In this document: piece after piece, positions 10,702 to 21,557 of the stretch
Layout: each line of letters opens with the position of its first letter
Position numbering within the stretch: the stretch's first letter is position 1
Assembly: GCA_905234705.1 (NCBI GenBank)
Contig: CAJOIB010000009.1
Span: 1 to 60,845, forward strand
Direction: 5' to 3'
Source of the DNA: an uncultured Selenomonadaceae bacterium
GTDB taxonomy: Bacteria; Bacillota; Negativicutes; Selenomonadales; Selenomonadaceae
Length of the DNA stretch: 60,845 bases
Made by a program: the position numbers and the translations under genes
The notes under the pieces: generated by a model
Seen by the model: only the letters and a program-made list of their open reading frames with translations
Database searches by the model: none
Told to the model about the DNA's origin: nothing

Positions 10702-12063
10702 ATGGATTTTCAAAACAAAAATGTATTAGTTATCGGCGCGGGAATAAGCGGCTTTGCAGCGGCTAGAGTTGCTAAACATTTTGGTGCGAATGTAACTTTG
10801 AGCGACGCTAAAAACGAACGCGACTTGAAGGAAGATTTTAGTCCCCTGCGCGAATTGGGAATAAATTTAGTTTTCGGTCCTCAAAATGACAGCTTGATTA
10901 AGGGCGTCGATTTAATCATTGTGTCGCCCGCTGTGCCTGTGCGTATTCCGATTTTGCAGACGGCGGCTAATAAAAAAATTCCGATTATCAGCGAAATTGA
11001 ACTTGCGTATAATTTAGCTAAATCGCCGATTTGCGCGGTTACCGGCACGAACGGTAAAACTACCACGACAACTTTGCTCGGACTGCTGCTTGAAACTAAA
11101 TATGAAAAAACCGGCGTTGGCGGAAATATCGGCGTGCCGCTCAGTGAAGTTGCGCTTACGATTGGTGAAGGCGGCTACATTGCGGCGGAAATTTCCAGTT
11201 ACCAAATGGAAGCCACAAATAATTTTAAGCCGCACATTTCGGCGGTTTTGAATGTTACGCCCGACCATTTGAAACGCCACGGTACTATGGAAATGTACAG
11301 CAAAACTAAGGAAAAAATTTTCGCGCAGGAAGGCAAGGACGATTTTCTGATTCTGAATTTAGACGACCCAGCGCTCCGGCTTATGAAGGATCACGCGCAT
11401 TGTAAAGTGTTGTTTTTCAGCCGCCAGATTCAGCTGGACGAAGGCGCTTATCTTCACGGCAATAAATTGATTATCAAGTACGGCAGCAAAATTCACGCGC
11501 TCTGTACGATTGACGAACTCGGCATTAAGGGCGGGCATAACGTTGAAAATGCGTTGGCGGCGTCATTAATGGCGTTTTTGGCGGGCGTCAATGCTAAGGA
11601 TATTCGCAAGGTTTTAAAAAGTTTTAAAGGCGTCGAACATCGAATTGAATTTGTGCGTGAAATTGACGGCGTGAAATATTACAACGATTCAAAGGCGACG
11701 AATACAGATTCCGCGATTAAAGCGCTTGAAACTTTTGAAGGACACATAATTTTGATAGCGGGCGGCGACGATAAACTCACCGATTTAGCCGATTTTATGA
11801 ATTTGGTTTACGACCGCGTTGAAGGGCTGATATTGATTGGCGACGCGGCGGAGCGTTTTAGAACTTATGCGATTCAGCGCGGCATTGATCCGACGATAAT
11901 TTTTGACGCGGGTCATTCAATGGAAAAAGCGGTTGAAATTGCTAAGAAAATCTCAAAGCCGATGCAGGTTGTGTTGTTAAGTCCGGCGTGCGCGAGTTTC
12001 GATATGTATGATAATTTTGAGGAACGCGGCAGAGATTTTAAGAGGATAGTTAACGCGCTATGA
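10702..12063 (+). CDS. murD: UDP-N-acetylmuramoylalanine--D-glutamate ligase
   Basis: VTGTNGKTTTTTLLG, NDSKATNTDSAIKAL. Confidence 0.96.
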   Translation: MDFQNKNVLVIGAGISGFAAARVAKHFGANVTLSDAKNERDLKEDFSPLRELGINLVFGPQNDSLIKGVDLIIVSPAVPVRIPILQTAANKKIPIISEIELAYNLAKSPICAVTGTNGKTTTTTLLGLLLETKYEKTGVGGNIGVPLSEVALTIGEGGYIAAEISSYQMEATNNFKPHISAVLNVTPDHLKRHGTMEMYSKTKEKIFAQEGKDDFLILNLDDPALRLMKDHAHCKVLFFSRQIQLDEGAYLHGNKLIIKYGSKIHALCTIDELGIKGGHNVENALAASLMAFLAGVNAKDIRKVLKSFKGVEHRIEFVREIDGVKYYNDSKATNTDSAIKALETFEGHIILIAGGDDKLTDLADFMNLVYDRVEGLILIGDAAERFRTYAIQRGIDPTIIFDAGHSMEKAVEIAKKISKPMQVVLLSPACASFDMYDNFEERGRDFKRIVNAL

Positions 12064-13160
12064 AGATAATCGTATCCGGCGGCGGCACTGGCGGGCACAT
12101 TTACCCCGCACTGACGCTGATTGACGCCATTAAAAATAAAGTCCCAGCAGCGGAATTTCTGTACGTCGGCACGGAACAGGGGCTTGAATCTGATATTGTG
12201 CCAAAAGCCGGAATTAATTTTACTGCGCTCGACCTTGAAGGGGGTTTTGAGCGCCATTTTACATTAGAAAATTTCAAGCGCGCGGCTAATGCGATTTTGA
12301 GCGTCAAGCGCGCCGGTAATATCGTCAAACAGTTTCAGCCAAATGTTGTCGTTGGCACGGGCGGCTACGTTTGCGGTCCGATTTTATTAGCCGCCAGCCT
12401 TATGAAAGTTCCTACGCTCATTCAAGAGCAAAACGCCGTCGCAGGTATCACCAATAAAATTTTGTCTAAGTTTGTGAATAAAATTGCGGTCGGTACTGAA
12501 CCCGCGCTGAAAAATTTCCCCGCCGATAAAACCATTTATACTGGCAATCCGATTCGCGAAAATGTTTTGACTGCTAAACGCGAGGACGGCTTGAAAGAAT
12601 TTGGATTCAGTGAAAATCTGCCTGTAGTTTTAATTTCCGGCGGCAGTAGAGGCGCGCGCTCAATTAACAACGCGATGATTGACGTACTCGCCCACGCCGC
12701 TGATAACGCTCAATTTCTGCACGTCACCGGCAAAACCGAATTTGACGCCGTTACTCAAAAACTGCGCGAGAAAAATTTCAACTTCGACAATCCGAAAATT
12801 AAAATCGTGCCGTACCTGTACAATATGCCTCAAGCTATGGCGATGGCTGATTTAGCGATTTTTCGCGCAGGAGCAACCGGTTTAGCCGAATTGACGGCGC
12901 GCGGCGTTCCAGCAATTCTAATCCCCTATCCATACGCCGCTGAAAATCACCAGGAATTTAACGCTCAAGCCTTGGTAAGAGTCGGCGCGGCGCGAATGAT
13001 TTTGGACAAAGATTTAACCGCTGAAATTTTATCCAAACACTTAAACGAAATTTTATCCGCTCCGGACGAATTAAAGAAAATGGCGGCGGCAAGTTTGAGT
13101 TTAGGCAGACCGCAGGCGGCGGCGGAAATTGCCGATTTGATTTTAGGCTTAACGAAATAG
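12060..13160 (+). CDS. murG: UDP-N-acetylglucosamine--N-acetylmuramyl-(pentapeptide) pyrophosphoryl-undecaprenol N-acetylglucosamine transferase
   Basis: SGGGTGGHIYPALTL, GSRGARSIN, RAGATGLAELTARGVPAILIPYPYAAENHQ. Confidence 0.97.
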   Translation: MKIIVSGGGTGGHIYPALTLIDAIKNKVPAAEFLYVGTEQGLESDIVPKAGINFTALDLEGGFERHFTLENFKRAANAILSVKRAGNIVKQFQPNVVVGTGGYVCGPILLAASLMKVPTLIQEQNAVAGITNKILSKFVNKIAVGTEPALKNFPADKTIYTGNPIRENVLTAKREDGLKEFGFSENLPVVLISGGSRGARSINNAMIDVLAHAADNAQFLHVTGKTEFDAVTQKLREKNFNFDNPKIKIVPYLYNMPQAMAMADLAIFRAGATGLAELTARGVPAILIPYPYAAENHQEFNAQALVRVGAARMILDKDLTAEILSKHLNEILSAPDELKKMAAASLSLGRPQAAAEIADLILGLTK

Positions 13161-13171
13161 GCGGTGAAATT

Positions 13172-14935
13172 TTGATTTACCGAAAAAATTTGTGCCTGTA
13201 CTCCGAATTTAAAAATATGACGAAAAATCAGCGTCAGGAATATCTAAACGAAATTTATGACAGCGTTTCGGAACACAGGGTAATCGCCAAAATCAAAGAA
13301 ATTAGCCCCATTGTGATAAGAATTGAAGTGGCGTATTTTATTTTTTCCGGCAATGTTATGCAGAAATTTCAGCTTTGCCGCGATACGCCGCTGTCGACTA
13401 TTGGCTCGACCGGTTTTTACGACAGAGATTTTTCGCAAAATGATATTATTGATTATTGCGAGCAAAAAAATTTTTCCGTGGGCGACGAGATTGCCTGTGA
13501 AATTATCGCCGACGCCAGATATCCGCTGACTTTTTTCATAACTTCGCTGGAAAAGGTGAGCGTCAAAAATATCCGCGAAATTTACCGCGAAATCGGCATT
13601 CCCTACGAATCCGATAAACTTTTTGAACTGCGCGAAGAAAATTCAACTGGCTTGGAAATCTTGATTTACGGCGACCTTAGTAAAAAATTGCAGCAGCTCA
13701 TTGACGCTAAAAAAGCTGAACTGAATAATCTGGACGGCGAATTAAATTTTTTGCGCGCTTATAGAAACGTGCGGGAAAATTCTATTGAAACCGCTGAAAA
13801 AAATTATGACGAGGAAGATTTATTTGAACCGGAAACTTATTCGACAATGTTAAAAAATCTGCGCGATTATTTATGCACGGCGTTTGAGTTACGCTATTCG
13901 TACGAAACTTTGGAAATGGTTTATTTGGCGCTGCAGACAAATCAGCTGATACTTTTGGTAGGCGCGCCTGGCACGGGCAAAACAAGTTTGGTTCGGTATC
14001 TGGCAAAGTCATTCAAATTCGCGGATTCGGCGATTATTCCGGTGCAGTCAAATTGGGCGGACAAATCCGATTTGCTCGGCTATTACAACCCGCTGGAAAA
14101 AAATTACGTGGCAACGCCATTTTTAGACGCGCTGATAAATTTTTCAAGGCAGGCTAAAGTGCATCCCGATAAGCTGTACATAATTTGTTTGGACGAAATG
14201 AATTTAGCGCACGTGGAATATTATTTCGCCGAATTTCTAAGCATTTTGCAGGATAGCCGCGTTGTCCGGCTGTACAGTGATTCTTTGCGGCAGGATATTT
14301 TGAATGAGCTGAAACACAGCGGCTTTGAAATCGTCGACGGAAAAATTATTTATGACGGCACGCCAATTGAAAAAATTTTTCTGGAAGAACGCAAATATTA
14401 TTTTGAGCTGTGCAGGCTCGCGCAGATGATTAATAGGTATCCCGCCGCCTTTGAAATTCCGGCGAATGTTAAATTTTTCGGCACGCTCAATCAGGACGAA
14501 ACCACGCTTGACATTAGCCCCAAAGTTCTCGACCGCTCATTTGTTATCCGATTGGAAACGTACGACGCCGCTCAAAATTTTTCCGAAAATACAAAGCCCG
14601 TGCGATATAAGCCTTTGGAAAAATTCCCGCCGTTGTATGAGGATACCGAAATTATCGATTCATTTATTGCTGAAATGCGGAAAATTGCTCACATTAGCCC
14701 GCGCGTGACAAATCAGTTTTTGAATAACAATTTTCAAAATTATATTGCTGAAGATAAATTTGAAGATTATATAATTGCCGGATGCCTTTTGCCGAAAATC
14801 CGATTCAGCGAAAATGAATACGCGGATAAAATTGACGCGCTGAAAAATTTATGCGACGGGCGGAAAATCAGCCAAGCTATTTTGAGCGAAATTGACGACG
14901 GCGCGGAAGCGGATTATTGGAGGCGCAGCAGATGA
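13172..14935 (+). CDS. McrB-like AAA+ ATPase/GTPase (type IV restriction-like)
   Basis: Walker A GAPGTGKTSLVR, CLDEMNLAHVEYYFAEFLSILQ, GTLNQDETTLDISPKVLDRS. Unassigned ~200-aa N-terminal region. Confidence 0.85.
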   Translation: MIYRKNLCLYSEFKNMTKNQRQEYLNEIYDSVSEHRVIAKIKEISPIVIRIEVAYFIFSGNVMQKFQLCRDTPLSTIGSTGFYDRDFSQNDIIDYCEQKNFSVGDEIACEIIADARYPLTFFITSLEKVSVKNIREIYREIGIPYESDKLFELREENSTGLEILIYGDLSKKLQQLIDAKKAELNNLDGELNFLRAYRNVRENSIETAEKNYDEEDLFEPETYSTMLKNLRDYLCTAFELRYSYETLEMVYLALQTNQLILLVGAPGTGKTSLVRYLAKSFKFADSAIIPVQSNWADKSDLLGYYNPLEKNYVATPFLDALINFSRQAKVHPDKLYIICLDEMNLAHVEYYFAEFLSILQDSRVVRLYSDSLRQDILNELKHSGFEIVDGKIIYDGTPIEKIFLEERKYYFELCRLAQMINRYPAAFEIPANVKFFGTLNQDETTLDISPKVLDRSFVIRLETYDAAQNFSENTKPVRYKPLEKFPPLYEDTEIIDSFIAEMRKIAHISPRVTNQFLNNNFQNYIAEDKFEDYIIAGCLLPKIRFSENEYADKIDALKNLCDGRKISQAILSEIDDGAEADYWRRSR

Positions 14936-17493
14936 AAATTTTTCTGTCAATGATTCAGCTGAATGATTTTACGCCTCTGCCTGAAAATGAGTACGACCAA
15001 AATATTCTGCGCGACGAAAATGAGCGCGGATTTTTTTTGACGCACACGTATTTTCGCGGCGCGGATAAAAATTTTTACGTTCCGGCGTTCAGCCTGCCAG
15101 TTGACGGCGGCGATTATAAATTGGCGTTCAGCGCGGAAAAGGACGGCGCAAATTTCAAGCTGTTTCGCGTGAAAAATAATTTTTACTACGACAGCGCAAT
15201 TGGCTATGCGACGGCGGGCTTGACTTACATTTTTGTTTTGAAAAACGGCAAGATTTACGGTAAAATTCACAGGCTGATTGTTATTCCCAACGAAATGACT
15301 TTAGCGGAATATGAGGCGATGATTCGGGAAATTATTTTTATTCGGCGTGAGCTGTTGCAACGCGGCGGCACTGATTCAAAGGCTGCCTTTTCGGAAAAAG
15401 TTAAAAGCCTGCGCGAAGTTGAGGATTGGGCGCAAATTTTACAGCGGTTTTCAAATCAAGTTGAGGATTTGACGCGAATAATCCGACGCATTGACCAACA
15501 GCCGCGTGAAGGTTTGCGCAAGGTGCAAAAATATCTTCGCCTTGAGCAGATTCGGAAATTCGACGGCAAAATTTTTCAGCAGTACGTATCGATGCCGCAG
15601 CGAAAAAATTATCGCGTATATGACAGTGAAGTTTCGCCAAATATTTTTGAAAACCGGCTGCTCCTTGACAAATTGACGCGGCTGAAAATTTTTCTCGAAA
15701 AGCAAAATCGTCAGCAAAATTTAAATTCCGATAACAGCCGCCAAAATATTTTTTACGAAATCCAAAGCATTATCGGCAATTTCACGGGCGAAGAATTGAT
15801 GGCGAAGTGGCGCGCTTACGAAAAAGCTAAGTACGACGCCTGGAAAAATTTTGAGAAAATCAAATGCGGCATTGTTGAAAATTTCAGAGCGAATTTTGCC
15901 GCGCGTCAGGATAAGCCCGTGGCGTTTGAGACGCGGACGCTTAAACTTACTTTCAAGGAAATTGAGAACACCAGGATTTATTTGGATAACGGCGTGAAGA
16001 TTATTTTTCGCCCGAATTTTAGCAATGAGCCGATTTTGAATTTCAATGGCAAACAGTGTCGTTGGGAAGAATTTACCAGCAAAATCGCCGCCGCCGCTCA
16101 GATTTTGGCGCTGTTCAAAACTTTCACTGAAGATAATTACGCTAAAAAAAATATTGAGCTGACCGGCAAATTTGGCTTTACGCGCGGCGTGCGTGACGGC
16201 AGCGTTTGCATTTTCATTTATTCGCTGGAAAAAATTATTGCGAATGGCGCGGCTGTGTCGTTTGAAACTGACGCCGATAAAAAATTGGAAGAAATTTTCG
16301 TCGCGCAGGAGATTGAAAAATACACCGGCTACGAAACCGCTTTGCTGGATTTTCGCGCAGTGCAGGATATTAATCAGCGGCTCAATAAAAATAATCGCGG
16401 CGTTGAAACTGAAAATTTGTTCGACAAAATCATTGCGAATTTAAATGCTTGTTTGTCGCTGAAAATTTTCCGCGGCGTTGAACTCAAAACTGAGCGCTGG
16501 CATATGACGCAGATTTTTACCAATGACGCCAATTATCACAGGGCTTACGTCAAACTGCGCGAGCTCGATGAAATTTTCGATTTTTCGTTTGACGTGGACG
16601 ACAAAAATATTCCGGCGCAGACGATGTATCAGATTTACGAATGGTGGATTTTGGCGAAAATTATTGAGTTTCTCGTGGTTAAATTGAATTGGCGCGTCGA
16701 AGGCGGCGGCGATAATCCCGTTGAGATTTTCCGCAATTTATTTAACGCGAATAAATTTTTGACGCAGGGCAAGGTTCTTTTGACGAACGGCGATATGGCG
16801 CTGGAACTTTATTACAACGTCGATATTAATGAATCAATCGGCGCGTCGAATCGGAAATTGCGTCCGGATTTTCTTTTCAAAGTCACGGCGAACGACAAAA
16901 CCAAATTTTTTATTTTGGACGCGAAATATCGGAATTACGCGGCGCAGGGCGAAAATTTTTGGGCGGCGGAAGATTTGAAGGGCGTTTGCGAAAATAAGTA
17001 CATTCGCGAAATCAAAGCTGAAACCGGCGCGGATATTTCAATGTCGTTTATCGTGCATTCGGATAAGACGCGCGGCAATAAATTTCTCGGCAAATACGTA
17101 ACCTACAACGCAACTGTCGAGCCGAAAATTCAAGAGCAATTTAAAAATATTCGCGGTGGCAGACAGCAAATCGGCTCATTTTATTTGTTGCCATACGACG
17201 GCGAGACGCTCAATCAATCCGAAATAAATTTGACGCTGTTTTTTAAACTGATGTTTGAATATTTTTTAGGGTGCTGGACAATTTGCTGGGAATGCGGCTC
17301 AGATTTAGTTGACGTTACGCCGCTTTTAACCAAGGGCAAATATGAAAAATATTATATGCGGTGCGAAAAATGCGGCGCGTTTTGGGTGAAAACTCATTGC
17401 CATTCTTGCCACAATCATTTGATAAAGCACTACATAAATTATCACGTTGAGCAAAGTAAATGGCTGGTGCGCTGTCCGAATTGCGGAAATTGA
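14917..17493 (+). CDS. DUF2357-type McrC-like protein with PD-(D/E)XK nuclease domain and C-terminal zinc ribbons
   Basis: YDSEVSPNIFENRLLL...; YQIYEWWILAKIIEFL; LRPDFLF...FILDAKYRNY nuclease core; C-terminal CWEC/CEKC/CHSC..H/CPNC. Overlaps the upstream ATPase gene by 19 bp. Confidence 0.8.
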   Translation: MEAQQMKIFLSMIQLNDFTPLPENEYDQNILRDENERGFFLTHTYFRGADKNFYVPAFSLPVDGGDYKLAFSAEKDGANFKLFRVKNNFYYDSAIGYATAGLTYIFVLKNGKIYGKIHRLIVIPNEMTLAEYEAMIREIIFIRRELLQRGGTDSKAAFSEKVKSLREVEDWAQILQRFSNQVEDLTRIIRRIDQQPREGLRKVQKYLRLEQIRKFDGKIFQQYVSMPQRKNYRVYDSEVSPNIFENRLLLDKLTRLKIFLEKQNRQQNLNSDNSRQNIFYEIQSIIGNFTGEELMAKWRAYEKAKYDAWKNFEKIKCGIVENFRANFAARQDKPVAFETRTLKLTFKEIENTRIYLDNGVKIIFRPNFSNEPILNFNGKQCRWEEFTSKIAAAAQILALFKTFTEDNYAKKNIELTGKFGFTRGVRDGSVCIFIYSLEKIIANGAAVSFETDADKKLEEIFVAQEIEKYTGYETALLDFRAVQDINQRLNKNNRGVETENLFDKIIANLNACLSLKIFRGVELKTERWHMTQIFTNDANYHRAYVKLRELDEIFDFSFDVDDKNIPAQTMYQIYEWWILAKIIEFLVVKLNWRVEGGGDNPVEIFRNLFNANKFLTQGKVLLTNGDMALELYYNVDINESIGASNRKLRPDFLFKVTANDKTKFFILDAKYRNYAAQGENFWAAEDLKGVCENKYIREIKAETGADISMSFIVHSDKTRGNKFLGKYVTYNATVEPKIQEQFKNIRGGRQQIGSFYLLPYDGETLNQSEINLTLFFKLMFEYFLGCWTICWECGSDLVDVTPLLTKGKYEKYYMRCEKCGAFWVKTHCHSCHNHLIKHYINYHVEQSKWLVRCPNCGN

Positions 17494-17548
17494 CGCTCAA
17501 TTGATTTGTGATATAATACGCAGGATTTTTGCTGGGGGGAACGTTGTT

Positions 17549-18622
17549 TTGGAAAAATTTTACGTGGCGACGTTGAATGCGATAAATTTTTTGGGCAATG
17601 CCAGAGTTCGGCGCTTGATTGAGATTTTTGGTAGTGCGGAAAAAGTTTGGCGCGCGGAAGATTCAGCCATTCAAAATGCAAACATTCCCGCCGATGCAGT
17701 TGATTCGTTTTTAAATTTTCGACAGGAACACCCCGACGCGGTTGAACAGCTGCTTGAATTTTGCACCGATAAAAAAATTGGGCTGTGCAGTTATTATGAC
17801 GAGGAATATCCGCCGCTTTTAAAAGAAATTCCGAATCCGCCGGTAGTTTTTTATTATCGTGGAAAGATTGAGCCACGCGCTGAGAGAATTGCAATAGTTG
17901 GCACTCGGCACAATACCACTTACGGCGAGAAAGTTGCTCAAGACATAGCCTCAGAGCTCGCAGAAGCCGGTTTAACGGTGGTTAGCGGGGCTGCCAGGGG
18001 TATTGATACCTGCGCGCACAAAGGGGCTTTAAAACGCGGCAGGACGGTTGCTGTGCTGGGGTACGGAATTTCCAGGATTCCTCGGCACGAAACTAAAAAT
18101 TTACTTGATGAAATTGTCGAACGCGGCGGCTTGGTTATGACGGAATTTTCGCCTGGTACTAATGCAACTGATTTTACTTTCCCGATAAGAAACCGCGTAG
18201 TAGCTGGGCTTTGTCGCGGTGTGATTGTAGTTGAGGCGGGGCATAAAAGCGGCGCGTTAATTACTTCGACGCACGCCGCCGATTTCAGCCGCGATGTTTT
18301 TGCTGTTCCTGGCAATATTTTTCACGATAAAAGTTACGGTTGCCACGAACTGATTCAAGACGGCGCGATTCTGATTAAGGGCGCTAAAGACGTTTTGGAT
18401 TTTTATAATATGTCGAGCAAGAAAAAACCCGTCGCGCAGATTGAATTGGAAGGCGACGAACAACGAATTTTAGATTTGATACCGCTGGGCGAATTTATTT
18501 CAGACGAAGAAATTTTGATGAACATTGACGATATTTCGCCGGAGGAAATTTCGCAGATAATCTTGAAACTTGAGCTGAAAAACTGTATTATCGAAGAATC
18601 AGGCAGATACACCAGAGTTTAA
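17549..18622 (+). CDS. dprA: DNA processing protein DprA
   Basis: GTRHNTTYGEKVAQDIASELAEAGLTVVSGAARGIDTCAHKGAL. Likely start TTG 17549 (ORF track starts at 17447). Confidence 0.93.
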   Translation: MEKFYVATLNAINFLGNARVRRLIEIFGSAEKVWRAEDSAIQNANIPADAVDSFLNFRQEHPDAVEQLLEFCTDKKIGLCSYYDEEYPPLLKEIPNPPVVFYYRGKIEPRAERIAIVGTRHNTTYGEKVAQDIASELAEAGLTVVSGAARGIDTCAHKGALKRGRTVAVLGYGISRIPRHETKNLLDEIVERGGLVMTEFSPGTNATDFTFPIRNRVVAGLCRGVIVVEAGHKSGALITSTHAADFSRDVFAVPGNIFHDKSYGCHELIQDGAILIKGAKDVLDFYNMSSKKKPVAQIELEGDEQRILDLIPLGEFISDEEILMNIDDISPEEISQIILKLELKNCIIEESGRYTRV

Positions 18623-18639
18623 CAACGGAGGGAAAACGC

Positions 18640-20256
18640 GTGGCGAAACCAAAATCGCTGATACTAGTTGAGAGCGCAGGCAAAGCGCGGGCAATTAAAA
18701 AATTTGTGGGCAGTACTTACCAAGTCATTTCGACGGACGGACTTTTAAAGGATTTGCCGAAAAGCCGCATTGGAATTGACGAAAATTACGCGCCGGATTA
18801 CATAACGATTCGCGGCAAAGGTAAATTGCTGCAGTCGCTCAAAAAAGAAACGCTCAAGGCGGGCAGAATTTATTTGGCGACGAATCCGGATTCCGCGGGC
18901 GAATTTTTAGCCCAACAGTGCTGTCAGCTTTTCGGCGTCAATGAAAAATCTAATTGCAGGATAATTTTTGACGAAATGACAAAATCTGTATTCCAGGACG
19001 CTTTGAAAAATGCGCGCCCGATTGACAATAAACTCGTCGACGCCTTTCAAGCAAAGCAGATTATTGACAAATTCGTCAGCCACAAAATTGGCGAATATCT
19101 TTCCTACAAGATTTACCGCGGCGTGAAGGTCGGCAGATTTCGCGCTATGCTTTTAAAATTTATCGACGAAACTAAGCCGCGCCGGATTTTGAAGACGCCG
19201 AAGATTTTGACGCCCGAAGGTTTGCAGGAATTATCGGCTAACATTCTGAAATTTTCGCCCACCAAAACGCGCTTGATTCTCGAACAGCTTTATGAAGGCA
19301 TTAATTTTGACAAGGACGGCTACAGCGGCTTGATAAAATATCCGCACGGCGCGATTAATTTGACGGCGGAAATTCGCACGCCCGACAGCGTCAAGGGTTT
19401 TCTTTCTGAAAGTCAATTCAAGCTGTATGAACTGATTTATTCGGCGATTGACAGCGGCAAAGCGAGAAATTTTAATATGTACGAAATTTCGGCGGATTCG
19501 GCGCTGATGGCGGATTTGGATAAACTTGGATTTGATTGGGCGGAAGTTTATTCGGTTGGCGTGAATAGTTTGATGCGGCGCAAATACATTATCGCTGAGG
19601 AAAAATTTTTCACAGTGACGCCGCTCGGCAAGAGAGTTTTGGAGGCGCTCGCCGGATTTTTTGATGAAGATTTTAGCCTTGATGCTTATAAAAAAATTCT
19701 CGCGCAGGTCAAAGATATTGCTGACGGTAAAATTGATAAAATTTCTGTGATTAAAGATTACTGCGAGAAATTCAATAAACATTTCAAAAAAGCTATGGAC
19801 AGTCTCGGCGAAGACGCGAAAATTCAATCTGAACCGGCGGTTGAGACTGAGGAAATTTGCGATAAATGCGGGCACAAAATGCTCTTGAAACGCGGGCGTT
19901 ATGGATTTTTCCTTGCCTGCTCGAATTATCCCAAATGCGAAAATATTAAGCCGTACGTTGAATATCTTGAGCAAAAATGTCCGAAATGCGGCGGCAGAAT
20001 AACTAAGCGCAGTTTCAATGGCGGGCGCATTTTGTACGGCTGTGAAAATGCCGATTGTGATTTTCGCACGTGGGACGAGCCGCTTGATAAGCCTTGCCGT
20101 GAATGCGGCTCTACGATGTTTGCGCACAAATTCAAAGATCGTCCGGCGATGATTTATTGCGGGAATGAAAATTGTTCGACGCGCAAAGAACATCCGATTA
20201 ATAAAATTATCGAAGAAGCCAGGCGGCGGCGCGAAAAATTGAGGAAGTCTAAATGA
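18640..20256 (+). CDS. Divergent/shortened topoisomerase I-like protein (TOPRIM plus three C-terminal zinc ribbons), probably catalytically altered
   Basis: [65 protein letters not shown], and three CxxC zinc-ribbon units. 538 aa, located between dprA and trmFO. Confidence 0.85.
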   Translation: MAKPKSLILVESAGKARAIKKFVGSTYQVISTDGLLKDLPKSRIGIDENYAPDYITIRGKGKLLQSLKKETLKAGRIYLATNPDSAGEFLAQQCCQLFGVNEKSNCRIIFDEMTKSVFQDALKNARPIDNKLVDAFQAKQIIDKFVSHKIGEYLSYKIYRGVKVGRFRAMLLKFIDETKPRRILKTPKILTPEGLQELSANILKFSPTKTRLILEQLYEGINFDKDGYSGLIKYPHGAINLTAEIRTPDSVKGFLSESQFKLYELIYSAIDSGKARNFNMYEISADSALMADLDKLGFDWAEVYSVGVNSLMRRKYIIAEEKFFTVTPLGKRVLEALAGFFDEDFSLDAYKKILAQVKDIADGKIDKISVIKDYCEKFNKHFKKAMDSLGEDAKIQSEPAVETEEICDKCGHKMLLKRGRYGFFLACSNYPKCENIKPYVEYLEQKCPKCGGRITKRSFNGGRILYGCENADCDFRTWDEPLDKPCRECGSTMFAHKFKDRPAMIYCGNENCSTRKEHPINKIIEEARRRREKLRKSK

Positions 20257-21557
20257 AAGTACACATAATCGGCGCAGGATTGGCGGGCTCTGAAGCGGCG
20301 TGGCAAATCGCAAAGCGCGGAGTTGAAGTCATTGTTCATGAAATGCGCCCGACAAAATTAACACCGGCGCACAAAACCGGAAATTTCGCCGAATTGGTTT
20401 GCAGTAACTCATTACGCGCGGCGGGCTTATCAAATGCGGTCGGTTTGCTCAAAGAAGAAATGCGGCGGCTGGATTCAGTGATAATGGCGGCGGCTGACGA
20501 AACGAAAATTCCCGCGGGCGGCGCATTGGCTGTTGACAGAGAAAAATTCAGCGCGGCGGTTACTGCGAAAGTTAAATCCGTGGCGACCGTTGTCAATGAA
20601 GAAATAACCGCGCTTGACTTCGACGACATTTTGATAATAGCGAGCGGACCGCTGACTGAAGGCGCGCTTGCCGACGAAATTAAGCGTTTGACGGGCGGCG
20701 CTGGTTTTTATTTTTATGATGCGGCTGCTCCGATTGTCACGGCTGAATCGATAAATTTTGACAAAGCATTTAAAGCGGCGCGGTACGATAAGGGCGATGG
20801 CGGCGGTTACGTGAATTGCCCTATGACGCGCGACGAATATTTAAATTTTCGCGCAGAACTGATTAACGCGGAAAAAACTAAGCCGCACGATTTTGAACGC
20901 GAAATTTTTTTTGAAGGTTGCCTGCCGATTGAAGTAATGGCGGCGCGCGGCGAAGATACGCTAAGATTCGGAATGTTAAAGCCGGTGGGATTAATCGACC
21001 CGCGCACAGAAAAAATACCGTACGCCGTCGTGCAACTTAGGCAGGAAAATTCGGCGGCAACGTTGTATAATTTAGTTGGTTTTCAGACGCATTTACTTTG
21101 GGCGGAACAGCGCCGCGTCTTCCGAATGATACCAGGGCTTGAAGCGGCGGAAATTGTTCGGTACGGCGTTATGCACAGAAACACCTACATAAATTCGCCG
21201 CAAGTTTTATCGCCCACTTTCCAATTAAAATCTAATCCGAAAATTTTTTTTGCGGGACAAATCACGGGCGTTGAAGGCTACGTAGAATCGGCGGCGGCGG
21301 GCTTGATTGCCGGAATAAATTCTGCGCGATTGGCTCAAGGTTTAGACGCGCTGATTTTTCCGATTGAAACTTGCTTAGGCGCTCTTGCCAATTACATAAC
21401 AACGGCTGACGCGGAAAATTTTCAACCGATGAATATAACTTTCGGGCTGTTACCGGCACTTGATTTCAAAACTAAAAAAGCCGACCGGAAAATCAAATTG
21501 GCAGAACGCGCGCTGAAAACTCTTGACGATTTTGCAAACGAAAGGAAGCTGATATAA
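20253..21557 (+). CDS. trmFO: Methylenetetrahydrofolate--tRNA-(uracil-5-)-methyltransferase
   Basis: [42 protein letters not shown]. Confidence 0.96.
   Translation: MKVHIIGAGLAGSEAAWQIAKRGVEVIVHEMRPTKLTPAHKTGNFAELVCSNSLRAAGLSNAVGLLKEEMRRLDSVIMAAADETKIPAGGALAVDREKFSAAVTAKVKSVATVVNEEITALDFDDILIIASGPLTEGALADEIKRLTGGAGFYFYDAAAPIVTAESINFDKAFKAARYDKGDGGGYVNCPMTRDEYLNFRAELINAEKTKPHDFEREIFFEGCLPIEVMAARGEDTLRFGMLKPVGLIDPRTEKIPYAVVQLRQENSAATLYNLVGFQTHLLWAEQRRVFRMIPGLEAAEIVRYGVMHRNTYINSPQVLSPTFQLKSNPKIFFAGQITGVEGYVESAAAGLIAGINSARLAQGLDALIFPIETCLGALANYITTADAENFQPMNITFGLLPALDFKTKKADRKIKLAERALKTLDDFANERKLI

Noticed and set aside
19231-20313. Long minus-strand ORFs opposite housekeeping genes (e.g. 360 aa opposite the topA-like gene, 214 aa opposite mutS, 246 aa opposite the activase)
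   Set aside because: Compositional shadows of the coding strand: no recognisable domains, no SD, and low-complexity Arg/Phe/Asn-rich content.
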